Shown here: positions 37,568 to 46,321 of the stretch, one piece after another
Position numbering within the stretch: the stretch's first letter is position 1
Layout: the number at the start of each line of letters is the position of its first letter
From: Bacteroidota bacterium
GTDB lineage: Bacteria; Bacteroidota; Bacteroidia; B-17B0; Aurantibacillaceae
Reading direction: 5' to 3'
Length of the DNA stretch: 46,321 bases
Assembly: GCA_016702705.1 (NCBI GenBank)
Contig: JADJDM010000029.1
Coordinates: forward strand, 1 to 46,321
Notes under the pieces: model-generated
Told to the model about the DNA's origin: nothing
The model's input: the letters and a program-made list of their open reading frames with translations, nothing else
Database searches by the model: none
Position numbers and translations under genes: made by a program

Positions 37568-39673
37568 ATGGGAAAATTAAAGTTTAGTTTGTTTTTAATT
37601 ACGTTGTTTGTTTTATTGAATAATTTTTCAATAAAAGCGCAAGCGGATACAACAAAAATTTTAGATCAATTAAAATCAATAAATGCTTTATTGCAAACTA
37701 ATACGGATACATGCAGAAGTCTTATCTATTCTAATTTAGCTGCGAGTAAAAAAATATCATTCAATAAAGGTATTGTGCGAAATTTACTTGCACTTACTCA
37801 ATATTATTCCTTCAAAGGTTATCGAGATTCTTCCTTAGCCATCATTCCCGAATTAGAAAAGGAGTCTGCTAAAAGTAAAGATGTTTATTTGAGGGTGAGT
37901 GCAAAATTAAAATGCGCAATTATTTACAGCGATTTTGGAAACTTTGCACAAGCAACTAAAAAGGCATTAGAAGCGCAGGTATTAGCTGATTCGATTAGCG
38001 ACCATAAATTGCTTTCAAAAATTTATCATGATTTAGGATTTATTTATAATAATAAGCAACTGCTTCCTTCAGCACTTAATTACTTTAAAAAGAGTTTAGA
38101 AGAAGCCTATTTAGCAAAAGATACTTTTTCAATTGCAAATACTTCGGCGCGAATAGGTGGTGTTTTTAATGATATGAAAAGAGGCGATTCTGGATTTGTG
38201 TATAATTCTAAATCTCTTTATTATTTCGAAAAGATAGGGATGAAGCGTGGGATTGGAGTTGCTTACAACAACTTAGCTGGTTCAGCAGACTTAATGAAAA
38301 ATTATGCAAAATCATTAGAATACTATAATAAAGCTTTAGAAATAAGGACTGCTTTAGGTGATGAATATGCAATAACCATTCTTAAGTTTAACCTTGGTAC
38401 AACTAATTATGAATTAAAAAAATATGCATTAGCAAAGGTTTATTTTTTAGATGTATTGAATAGAGCAAAAGAGGAAAGTAATTATGATATGTTGATGAAC
38501 ACTTATAAGCAACTAACTGTGATTGCACGTGAAACCAATGATGGCAATGCATATATGGAATATGCAGGTTCATATATACAATTAAAAGATAGTATTACTG
38601 CGGCTGAAAATTTAAAGTCAATATCTGAATTGCAAAATAAATACGAATCGGAGAAAAACGAAAAAAATATTTTGTTATTAAAGAAGGAAAATGAAAAGAA
38701 GGATGCCTTACATAAGGTAGAAAGAAAAAATAAATTTATTGTGATTTTCTCTTCCATCTTTATTTTACTTATAATGGGGATATTCGCTCGCATTGTATGG
38801 AAGCGATATAAAATAACAATTAAACAGAAAAATATTATTGAGAAGCAGAAACAACAAACCGAATATCAAAAGGTACTAATTGAAGAAAAGCAAAAGGAGG
38901 TAATGGATTCGATTAGTTATGCCAAACGATTGCAAGATGCAATTTTGCCTTCTTCGGCACATTGGAAAAAATGTATTCCAAATGGTTTTGTTTTGTACAA
39001 ACCAAAAGATATTGTTGCTGGGGATTTTTATTGGTTGGAACTTGCAAAGGAAATTGATAAAGATGGTGAAGAAAATGAATTGCTTCTGCTAGCAGCTGCT
39101 GACTGTACAGGGCATGGTGTGCCAGGTGCAATGGTTAGTGTAGTTTGTTCTAATGCACTTAATCGTGCCGTAAAGGAATTTAAATTAAAAGACCCAGCAC
39201 TTATTTTAAATAAAGTACGTGAATTGGTTATCGAAACCTTTGAGCGTAGCGAAAGTGAAGTAAAAGATGGAATGGATATTTCGCTTTGTGTGATAAATAA
39301 AAAGGAGAAAGTACTAAAATGGGCAGGTGCAAATAACCCACTTTGGATAATAAAACACAACACTGCTGAAATTATTGAATATACTGCTGATAAAATGCCA
39401 ATAGGTAAATACGCAGAGGAAAAAAGTTTTACAACCCATGAAATAAGTTTAGAGTTTGGAGATAAACTTTATCTATTCACCGATGGTTTTGCCGATCAGT
39501 TTGGAGGGCCAAAAGGAAAGAAATTCAAATACAAACAATTCCATGATTTAGTACTTGCAATTAATTCTTTAGATTTCGTTTCTCAAAAAGCAGAGTTAGA
39601 TAAGAGTATAGAATTGTGGCGTGGGGAGTTAGAGCAGGTAGATGATATTTGCGTTATTGGAATTGGTGTATAA
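37568..39673 (+). CDS. TPR-sensor SpoIIE-family (PP2C) serine phosphatase
   Basis: The 701-residue protein has a signal peptide (MGKLKFSLFLITLFVLLNNFSIKAQ). A periplasmic TPR region follows (about 30-370, repeats such as IGVAYNNLAGSADLMKNYAKSLEYYNKALEI), then a short coiled coil and one membrane span (FIVIFSSIFILLIMGIFARIVW). After a cytoplasmic linker comes a PP2C/SpoIIE phosphatase domain: KPKDIVAGDFYWLE and ADCTGHGVPGAMVSVV carry the metal-binding Asp residues, and LYLFTDGFADQFGG the last ones. The layout suggests an envelope sensor that dephosphorylates an anti-sigma-factor antagonist; no such partner is in this window. The ATG at 37568 is chosen over a TTG six codons upstream because it starts the signal peptide directly. 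Terminator follows. Confidence 0.88.
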   Translation: MGKLKFSLFLITLFVLLNNFSIKAQADTTKILDQLKSINALLQTNTDTCRSLIYSNLAASKKISFNKGIVRNLLALTQYYSFKGYRDSSLAIIPELEKESAKSKDVYLRVSAKLKCAIIYSDFGNFAQATKKALEAQVLADSISDHKLLSKIYHDLGFIYNNKQLLPSALNYFKKSLEEAYLAKDTFSIANTSARIGGVFNDMKRGDSGFVYNSKSLYYFEKIGMKRGIGVAYNNLAGSADLMKNYAKSLEYYNKALEIRTALGDEYAITILKFNLGTTNYELKKYALAKVYFLDVLNRAKEESNYDMLMNTYKQLTVIARETNDGNAYMEYAGSYIQLKDSITAAENLKSISELQNKYESEKNEKNILLLKKENEKKDALHKVERKNKFIVIFSSIFILLIMGIFARIVWKRYKITIKQKNIIEKQKQQTEYQKVLIEEKQKEVMDSISYAKRLQDAILPSSAHWKKCIPNGFVLYKPKDIVAGDFYWLELAKEIDKDGEENELLLLAAADCTGHGVPGAMVSVVCSNALNRAVKEFKLKDPALILNKVRELVIETFERSESEVKDGMDISLCVINKKEKVLKWAGANNPLWIIKHNTAEIIEYTADKMPIGKYAEEKSFTTHEISLEFGDKLYLFTDGFADQFGGPKGKKFKYKQFHDLVLAINSLDFVSQKAELDKSIELWRGELEQVDDICVIGIGV

Positions 39674-39676
39674 CAA

Positions 39677-39704
39677 AAAAGCTCCATTTTTAGTGGAGCT
39701 TTTT
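39677..39704. terminator. Bidirectional terminator between phosphatase gene and clpB
   Basis: Ten-base stem AAAAGCTCCA/TGGAGCTTTT with A and T runs on the two sides, in the short gap between convergent genes. Confidence 0.85.
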
Positions 39705-39719
39705 AAATTTTATTTTTTC

Positions 39720-42314
39720 TTAATTCACAAAAACCAATTTATTCTCAAACATATCTAATTTAATATGTTGTTCTTTTTTGATTTTACCAGCAAGTATTTC
39801 TTTCGATAACTCGTTTAACACTTGTTTCTGAATTACACGTTTTACAGGACGCGCACCAAATTGTGGGTCGAAACCAAGTTGTGATAACCAATCTATCGCT
39901 TCTTCTGTAACTGTCATGTGTATATGTTGTTCAGCTAAACTTTTGATTACATAATTTAATTGTATTTCTACAATTTTATTCATGTTCTCTCTTGTTAAAG
40001 GCTCAAACATAATTACTTCATCAATACGATTTAAAAATTCAGGGCGAATGCTTTTCTTTAATTGTTCATAAACCTGATTTTTTGTTTTCGCCAACACTTC
40101 ATCTCTATTTGCTTCAGTTAAGTTCTCAAAATTTTCTTGTATCAAATGTGACCCAATATTTGAAGTCATAATGATGATAGTATTTTTGAAGTTAACTGTT
40201 CTTCCTTTGTTATCAGTTAATCGACCGTCATCTAGCACTTGCAATAAAATGTTGAATACATCTGGGTGAGCCTTTTCAATTTCATCTAATAACACAACAC
40301 TGTATGGCTTTCTTCTTACCGCTTCTGTTAATTGCCCACCTTCTTCGTAACCAACATATCCCGGAGGCGCTCCAACTAATCTGCTTACTGCATGTCTTTC
40401 TTGGTACTCACTCATGTCGATTCGAGTTAATGCAGCATCATTGTTGAATAAGAATTCTGCTAATGCTTTTGCTAGTTCGGTTTTACCTACACCAGTTGTT
40501 CCAAGGAAGATGAAAGAACCAATTGGTTTTTTGCTATCCTGTAATCCTGCACGGCTTCTTCTAACTGCATCCGAAATACTTGCTATAGCTTCTTCTTGTC
40601 CGATTACACGTTTGTGTAATTCATCTTCTAAATGCAATAGTTTTTCTCTTTCACTTTGTAGCATACGGGTTACAGGTATACCTGTCCAAGCGCTAATTAC
40701 ATCTGCTATATCTTCACTATCAACTTCTTCTTTTAGTAATTGAGAACCACTATCTTTTGATGTAGTAAGATTAGTTTCAAGTTCTTTTAATTTTTCTTCC
40801 GCTTCCTTTACTTTACCATAACGTAACTCAGCAACTTTACCATAATCACCATTCTTTTCTGCAACAGTAGCTTCGTGTTTATAGTTTTCAATTTCAAGTT
40901 TCAATTTTTGAACGTTTTCGATTAATTCTTTTTCGCCTTGCCAACGTGCTTTTAATTCGGTACGTTTATCGTTTAGTTCAGAAAGATCTTTATTTAAAAT
41001 TTCTACTTTTTTATTTTCATTTTCACGCTTCATTGCCTCACGCTCAATCTCCAACTGCATTATCTGACGCTCGATTGCATCTAATTCAATTGGCATTGAG
41101 TTAATTTGCATTCTTAATTTAGAAGCAGCTTCATCAATTAAGTCGATTGCTTTATCCGGCAAGAATCTATCTGAAATATAACGTTGAGATAACTCAACAG
41201 CTGCAATAATTGCTTCATCCTTTATACGAACTTTATGATGTGCTTCGTATTTCTCTTTAATTCCACGTAATATGGAGATGGCATCTTCTGCACTTGGTTC
41301 ATCCACCAATACCTTTTGAAAACGACGTTCTAAGGCTTTATCTTTTTCAAAATACTTTTGATATTCGTTTAATGTTGTTGCGCCAATTGCTCTTAATTCG
41401 CCACGAGCTAATGCAGGTTTTAAAATGTTAGCTGCATCCATTGCGCCTTCACCACCGCCTCCTGCGCCAACTAGGGTATGTATCTCATCAATAAAGAGAA
41501 CGATTTCTCCGTTTGCCCCTGTAACTTCTTTTACTACCGATTTTAAACGCTCTTCAAATTCACCTTTGTATTTAGCACCGGCAATTAAAGCACCCATATC
41601 TAGTGAGAAGATTTGTTTGCTTTTTAGATTCTCAGGAACATCACCATTATTAATACGATGCGCTAAACCTTCTGCAATAGCTGTTTTACCAACACCTGGC
41701 TCACCAACTAAAATTGGGTTGTTCTTAGTACGTCGTGAAAGAATTTGTAATACACGTCGAATTTCTTCATCTCGTCCAATAACAGGGTCGAGTTTGCCTT
41801 TTTTAGCTTGCTCGTTTAAGTTAACTGCATATTTATTTAATGCATTGTATGTGTCTTCTTGTGTTTGACTTGTAACTTTGCTTCCTTTACGTAATTCGTT
41901 AATGGCTGCCTTTAAATCTTTTTCGTTAAAGCCAACATCTTTCATCATTTTAGAAACACTATCACCACTTGCTAAAATTCCAATTAAAAGATGTTCGATG
42001 GAAATAAACTCATCTCCAAAATCTTTTAATGCTGAAGTTGCCTTTGCAATTGTTTGATTTGCCCCGTTTGAAAGGTAAGGTTGCCCACCACTAACTTTAG
42101 GGTAAGAGTTTACGATGCTATCTAGCGTCTTTTTAAAAACATCTTGATTAACACCAATTTTTTTAAGGATAAATGGAGTCACATTTTGATCAGCATCTAA
42201 AATAGCTTTTAAGATGTGTCCATTTTCTATGGCTTGCTGCCCGTTCATAGTAGCAATGGTTAATGCTTGTTGAACGGCTTCTTGCGATTTGATTGTAAAT
42301 TTATCGAAATTCAT
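39720..42314 (-). CDS. clpB: ATP-dependent disaggregase ClpB
   Basis: The 864-residue protein is a full-length ClpB/Hsp104-type AAA+ chaperone that pulls proteins out of aggregates with DnaK. The N-terminal Clp repeat domain (FTIKSQEAVQQALTIA) is followed by the first AAA+ module (GEPGVGKT, with IFSLDMGALIAGAKYKGEFE after it). A coiled-coil middle domain (about 400-520, rich in Glu and Lys) marks ClpB against ClpC. The second AAA+ module has GTTGVGKT and DEIEKAHPDVFNILLQ. The C-terminal end (FENKLVFVN) is short. No frame damage. No heat-shock operator was found upstream. Confidence 0.97.
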   Translation of the reverse strand: MNFDKFTIKSQEAVQQALTIATMNGQQAIENGHILKAILDADQNVTPFILKKIGVNQDVFKKTLDSIVNSYPKVSGGQPYLSNGANQTIAKATSALKDFGDEFISIEHLLIGILASGDSVSKMMKDVGFNEKDLKAAINELRKGSKVTSQTQEDTYNALNKYAVNLNEQAKKGKLDPVIGRDEEIRRVLQILSRRTKNNPILVGEPGVGKTAIAEGLAHRINNGDVPENLKSKQIFSLDMGALIAGAKYKGEFEERLKSVVKEVTGANGEIVLFIDEIHTLVGAGGGGEGAMDAANILKPALARGELRAIGATTLNEYQKYFEKDKALERRFQKVLVDEPSAEDAISILRGIKEKYEAHHKVRIKDEAIIAAVELSQRYISDRFLPDKAIDLIDEAASKLRMQINSMPIELDAIERQIMQLEIEREAMKRENENKKVEILNKDLSELNDKRTELKARWQGEKELIENVQKLKLEIENYKHEATVAEKNGDYGKVAELRYGKVKEAEEKLKELETNLTTSKDSGSQLLKEEVDSEDIADVISAWTGIPVTRMLQSEREKLLHLEDELHKRVIGQEEAIASISDAVRRSRAGLQDSKKPIGSFIFLGTTGVGKTELAKALAEFLFNNDAALTRIDMSEYQERHAVSRLVGAPPGYVGYEEGGQLTEAVRRKPYSVVLLDEIEKAHPDVFNILLQVLDDGRLTDNKGRTVNFKNTIIIMTSNIGSHLIQENFENLTEANRDEVLAKTKNQVYEQLKKSIRPEFLNRIDEVIMFEPLTRENMNKIVEIQLNYVIKSLAEQHIHMTVTEEAIDWLSQLGFDPQFGARPVKRVIQKQVLNELSKEILAGKIKKEQHIKLDMFENKLVFVN

Positions 42315-42482
42315 ATTTATACTATTTGTTGGTGGCTCATCACAATTTGTTCCAAGGGCTCTTAAATGTCAACTTGACTTTAAATCATTGTTTACTAGGA
42401 CGAATTGGCTTAAAATTAGTGAATTATCTGACGAAATGTATGGTCGATTCTTATAAATTTCGCTGATTTTATGCCTTTGCAA

Positions 42483-44038
42483 ATGAACAATAAGAACTTA
42501 TCTTTGTTTTTGGACTTTAATTTGGCTTGGATTGATATTAGCATTTATATATTTTTTAATTTTCTCATTCTTGCTTTTGAAGAATAAGGTTTTTGAAGAT
42601 GCATTTATTTCGCGTAAACAATTGGTGTTTTTGTTTGCTTTAAAAAGTGTAGGAATTATTTTTTACATCTTGGTTTTTGCAGTTGATTCATCAAAGAACT
42701 TATTTAATAGCGACACACAAAGTATAATGCACGATGCCAATCTTGTTTATGGCGCATTAAGCAAAATCCAGTCGATTATTTTAAGATGTTGTTTGGTTTT
42801 CATAGCGAATTGCAATCGGATGCCTTGTATAAAAACTATTTTAGTTTAATGGATAAATGGTCTGTTGTTGGTAATAACGATTTCTTATTAAATGATAGTA
42901 GGGGAGTAACCCGAATGAATGGTTTTTTAATGCTGTTTACTTTTGGTAAGTATGAAGCACAGGCAGTTTTTATGGTGATTCTATCTTTTATTGGAGAATG
43001 GCTGCTGTTTAAGAGTTTTAGAGAATATTTTAAAGGCAAAGAGTTTTTATTGCTCTTAATTTTATTATTTATTCCTTCTGTTTATTTTTGGACAAGTGGC
43101 GTACTTAAAGAAGCCAACGTTGTGTTTTTGCTTGGTGCTTTTATCTATAGCACTTTCAATTTATTCCTCAAGAGGGAAAGAAAACTAAAGTATATATTAT
43201 TGTTTGTAATTTCTGTTTTCCTATTTGTATTTATTAAGCCTTATGTATTATTAATTGTATTTTTCCAATATTAATTTTTATTGTTATACAGAATAGAGCT
43301 TTATCGAAACCAAGCTTTATTTATGCAGTTGTTCTTACTCTTATTGTTTCATCTGGAGTTATGCTTTCAAAATTCGCATTGAAGAAAGATATTGTTTCTA
43401 TTATCGTGCAACGTCAAAATGATTTTGTGAGTACTGGGTATGGTGGAGTTTTCTTTTATAAAGGCGAACAGTACGTTCGATTAGATTATGCTGACATAGA
43501 GAAAATTAAATTGGTTGACGAAAAGGAAAAACTCTATACTATTAAGCCTCACGTAAATTACATGTATTGGCAATACCCAAATTTTAAGGATACCATTTAT
43601 GTGAAGGATAATAAGGATACCCTTACAGCCTATCCATTAATAAACATTACTGTACCTTCTAATTCTGCAATTACAAAGACGCGACTGAGTAATTCAATTA
43701 GTTCAGTTGTAAAAATGATTCCTGAAGCGTTAATAAATACTTTTTGTAAACCTTTCTTTATTAATGATGGAAATAAGTTCGAAACATTTGCATCTATTGA
43801 GAATGTTTTATTACTTCTGTTTTTTATACTCGCATTTTTCTATTCGGATTTTAAATCAATCAATTGGAATCTATTTTTCTGCTTAATTTCAATTGTATTC
43901 ATCTCATATCTATTAATTGGTTTAACAACAACTATAAGCGGAGCAATTGTAAGATACAAAGTACCATTTCTGCCTTTTTTATGGATGATTCCTTTGCTGT
44001 TTTTAAGAGAAGAAGTTTTGAAGAAAATTCCGTTTTAA
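42483..44038 (+). CDS. Polytopic membrane protein, unknown function, three frame breaks
   Basis: The repaired product of about 518 residues begins MNNKNLSLFWTLIWLGLILA. It has about nine to ten hydrophobic spans, a soluble segment in the last third (about 300-420, with YGGVFFYKGEQYVRLDYADIE) and three final spans ending FLREEVLKKIPF. Three single-base corrections join the pieces: one T fewer in the T5 run at 42507-42511, one A more at 42783-42784 (IILKMLFGFHSELQSD), and one T more in the T5 run at 43260-43264 (VFFPILIFIVIQNRA). I recognise no named family; the shape resembles oligosaccharide-processing membrane proteins such as polymerases or GT39-like enzymes, but no motif decides. Convergent with aroA, nine bases apart. 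Confidence 0.65.
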
Positions 44039-44047
44039 ATAAAGAAA

Positions 44048-45283
44048 TTAAGAAACAATAATCCCAACTTTACTCAAATCCTTCCAAAACTCAGGATAGG
44101 ATTTATTAACTACTTCTTTATTTTCGATTGAAATAGATTTTGCTTTTAAACAAAGCGGGGCAAAACTCATTGCCATACGATGGTCGTTATAAGTAGCGAT
44201 AATTGTTTCATTAGTAAAATTCACATTACTCGCCTCAAATGCTAAAGTGCTTTCTGTAGTAGTGCAGTGCACTCCAAATTTTTCAATCTCGTTTTTTAAG
44301 GCAAGTATTCGGTCGGTTTCCTTTACTTTTAATGTTTTTAATCCGCTTAAATTGGCTTTAATGCCATGCCCTATACAAGTAACAGCAATGGTTTGAGCAA
44401 TATCGGGGCAATTGGTAAAGTCGTAGTTAAATTCTTTTGATTTTAATTCTGTTTTTCGAAGTATGACTTTGTTATTATTGAATATAGTTTCTATATCAAG
44501 TTCTTTATAGAGCTCAGGTAAAATAGAATCAGCTTGTAAGCTGTTTTCGAAAAGATTATCTAATTTAATTTCTAAATTTTCGGATAAGGAAACAAGACTA
44601 TACCAATAGGATGCAGATGACCAATCAGATTCAATTACAAATTGTTGTTTGGCTTGTTGTTCCATTTTGCATGGTTTAACGTATATTACTTTATCTCGTA
44701 ATTCAACATCAACACCAAAACGTTTTAACAAACGAATCGTCATTTCTATGTAAGGCTTAGAAACCGTTTCGCCTTTTAAATGTAAGTCGATTCCATTTTT
44801 AAATTTAGGCGCAACTAAAAGTAAAGCTGAAATAAACTGAGAGCTAACACTACTATCAATTTCTATTCCCCCGCCTTCAATTGATTTTCCTTTAATTTGT
44901 AAAGAAGGATAATTTTCTTTTTCTAAATAAGTTATTTCGGCACCCAAGGTTTTTAATGCGTTTACCAATTCACCAATTGGTCGTTGCTTCATTCTTTCTG
45001 ATCCCGTAATAATTCTAGTTCCTTCTGTAATGGAAAGTAATGCAGTTAAAAACCGCATGTCTGTTCCAGCATGATGAATATCAATTGTATTTGAAACTTT
45101 GTCGTGAACTGACTGAAGCGCTTTTAAAAGTAACTGTGTGTCTTCAGATGTAGAGAGATTGGTTAATTCAATATCCACACCCAATACCTCACGACTCATA
45201 AGCATACGATTCGAAATGCTTTTGGAGCCTCCAGTATTAATTGTAGTATTGGTAAGTATTGCCGGAGCTATTATTTTGCCCAT
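44048..45283 (-). CDS. aroA: 3-phosphoshikimate 1-carboxyvinyltransferase (EPSP synthase)
   Basis: The 411-residue enzyme joins shikimate 3-phosphate and phosphoenolpyruvate in the shikimate pathway. It shows TTINTGGSKSISNRMLM (the conserved K-S-x-SNR start), HHAGTDMRFLTALL (for the usual N-A-GTxxR segment), QFISALLLVAP, and near the end LKVKETDRILALKNEIEKFG and ATYNDHRMAMSFAPLCL. The H-H-A-G-T-D segment differs from the common NAGTAMR form but keeps the Arg. Slightly shorter than the usual about 430, as in other Bacteroidota. Its start codon lies 13 bases inside aroB, so the two genes are translationally coupled. Confidence 0.94.
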   Translation of the reverse strand: MGKIIAPAILTNTTINTGGSKSISNRMLMSREVLGVDIELTNLSTSEDTQLLLKALQSVHDKVSNTIDIHHAGTDMRFLTALLSITEGTRIITGSERMKQRPIGELVNALKTLGAEITYLEKENYPSLQIKGKSIEGGGIEIDSSVSSQFISALLLVAPKFKNGIDLHLKGETVSKPYIEMTIRLLKRFGVDVELRDKVIYVKPCKMEQQAKQQFVIESDWSSASYWYSLVSLSENLEIKLDNLFENSLQADSILPELYKELDIETIFNNNKVILRKTELKSKEFNYDFTNCPDIAQTIAVTCIGHGIKANLSGLKTLKVKETDRILALKNEIEKFGVHCTTTESTLAFEASNVNFTNETIIATYNDHRMAMSFAPLCLKAKSISIENKEVVNKSYPEFWKDLSKVGIIVS

Positions 45284-46321
45284 GCTTTTAATTTGGTATA
45301 ATAATTAATGGCGTTCACAATTTCTTTTTCACTTACTTCCGCATCAATTCTACATTTTCCAATACCATGCAGTAAAGTAAAGAGTGATTTACCTTTTGCA
45401 TTTTTCTTGTCGTTTTTGATTAAACTCAATAATATCATTATTGTTTTTTATTTTAAGTTGAACAGGTTCAAAAATATCGAAGAAGGTGTTTAGGATTTCA
45501 TCTAATTGCGCTTTAGTAAGTAATTTCTTTTGAAATGAAATATGCGCTTCCATTATCATTCCCATAATAATAGCCTCACCATGCAGTAATTCATCTTTAC
45601 TTCCTAGTGCTAATGCCTCAATGGCATGCCCAATGCTATGTCCAAAGTTTAATGCTTTACGTTGTTTTTTATCAAATGGGTCTAGTTTTACAATTTCGTT
45701 TTTTAAGTATATAGAGTGTGCAATTACTTGCTCCATATTATCTGTAAAATCGGTAAGGCTTAATAATTGCCAATATTTTTTATCTGCAATTAATCCCATT
45801 TTATAAGCTTCTGCCATGCCATTATATATTTGGCGTTTAGGAAGTGTTTCAATAAATTCGGTATAAACAAAAACAGCTTTTGGTTGTGTAATAGTTCCAA
45901 TACTGTTTTTTATTCCTCCAAAGTCAATTCCATTTTTTCCGCCAACACTTGCATCTGCCATTGCAAGTAAAGATGTTGGAACATTAATAAAATCAATTCC
46001 TCTTTTATACACAGAGGCAATAAAGCCACCTAAATCACTAATCATTCCACCACCTAAGTTGATTAGTAATGCATTTTTATCTGCATTGCTTTCCAATAAG
46101 GTTTGCCAAATATTAGAAGCGACTTCAAGTACTTTGTTGCTTTCACCACTTTCAATTTCAAATACATTTGCATTTGCTAGTTGCGGTGCATGCTTTAGTA
46201 GTACTGGCATGCAATATTCATTGGTGTTTTCATCAGCCATAATATAATAAGCTGAGTAATTACTTTTTGCAATAAATTTGGCGAGTTGTTTTAAACTGTT
46301 CTTACCAATTTCAACATTATA
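45271..46321 (-). CDS. aroB: 3-dehydroquinate synthase, 5' end beyond window, one frame break
   Basis: The enzyme makes 3-dehydroquinate, the second shikimate-pathway step. The frame is open to the window edge and reads YNVEIGKNSL at its start. Motifs include the NAD-binding LINLGGGMISDLGGFIAS, RGIDFINVPTSLLAMADAS, GGKNGIDFGGIKN and the metal-site stretches NGMAEAYKMGL, ALNFGHSIGHAIEAL and LHGEAIIMGM. One extra T (plus-strand A run at 45422-45424) ends the frame early at 45389. Removing it gives ELIKNDKKNAKGKSLFTLL, the expected AroB C-terminus, through to KLKAWAK at 45271. About 349 residues are visible. It overlaps the aroA start by 13 bases. Confidence 0.93.

Noticed and set aside
39028..39363. 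Overlapping reverse-strand gene inside the phosphatase gene
   Set aside because: This frame is a shadow of the phosphatase domain: it is Ser/Leu-rich with no recognisable motif, while the plus-strand frame has full PP2C motifs.
42315..42482. CIRCE-type heat-shock operator before clpB
   Set aside because: I looked for the TTAGCACTC inverted repeat upstream of clpB and did not see it.

Overview
The window is an AT-rich chromosomal segment from a free-living member of the Bacteroidota. The evidence is several secreted proteins ending in type IX secretion (T9SS) sorting domains of both type A and type B, a PorG-like/DUF6089 barrel, SprB-like and PKD repeat adhesins, TAnnTTTG promoter boxes, and a zapA-rny neighbourhood. 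It is almost entirely core and surface-protein genome. I see no prophage, transposase, CRISPR array or plasmid functions, and no convincing new multi-gene system.

Layout. 1-9492: two very large T9SS cargo genes in tandem (one type A, cut by the window edge; one type B with an internal duplication), a 44-residue membrane peptide and a PorG-like outer-membrane barrel. 9543-17765: an adrenodoxin-type ferredoxin, a repeat-filled gap, a PhyH-type dioxygenase, an aminotransferase, a secreted beta-propeller protein, PBP4 (dacB), a lipoprotein-like membrane protein, a glycosyltransferase and a PAP2 phosphatase. 17858-23279: tRNA-Asp, carA, a Fic AMP-transferase with a strongly palindromic upstream region, pyrG and an inward-rectifier K+ channel. 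carA and pyrG both serve pyrimidine synthesis. 23307-29180: a SCO1-like copper protein, a RhlE-like helicase, a PKD-repeat T9SS protein, YceI and a pirin. 29428-32879: a long coiled-coil protein, ZapA, a structured intergenic RNA candidate and ribonuclease Y. 33014-42314: a TonB-C-domain protein, an M6 metalloprotease with CUB domain and T9SS tag, a small membrane protein, ComF, a TPR-SpoIIE phosphatase and ClpB. 42483-46321: a polytopic membrane protein and the aroB-aroA pair.

Assembly quality matters here. At least a dozen places need a one-base change to keep a recognisable protein in frame, mostly in or next to short A or T runs. They hit well-conserved genes (aroB, dacB, the K+ channel, the glycosyltransferase) as well as the adhesins. 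The simplest reading is uncorrected sequencing indels rather than gene decay. I therefore give whole-gene spans for these genes and state where the frame breaks.

The items most worth a second look are the nested palindromes upstream of the Fic gene, the hairpin plus T-run between zapA and rny, the inverted ATTCGTA repeat cluster at 9903-10096, and the PAP2 gene whose N-terminal half has no ATG.
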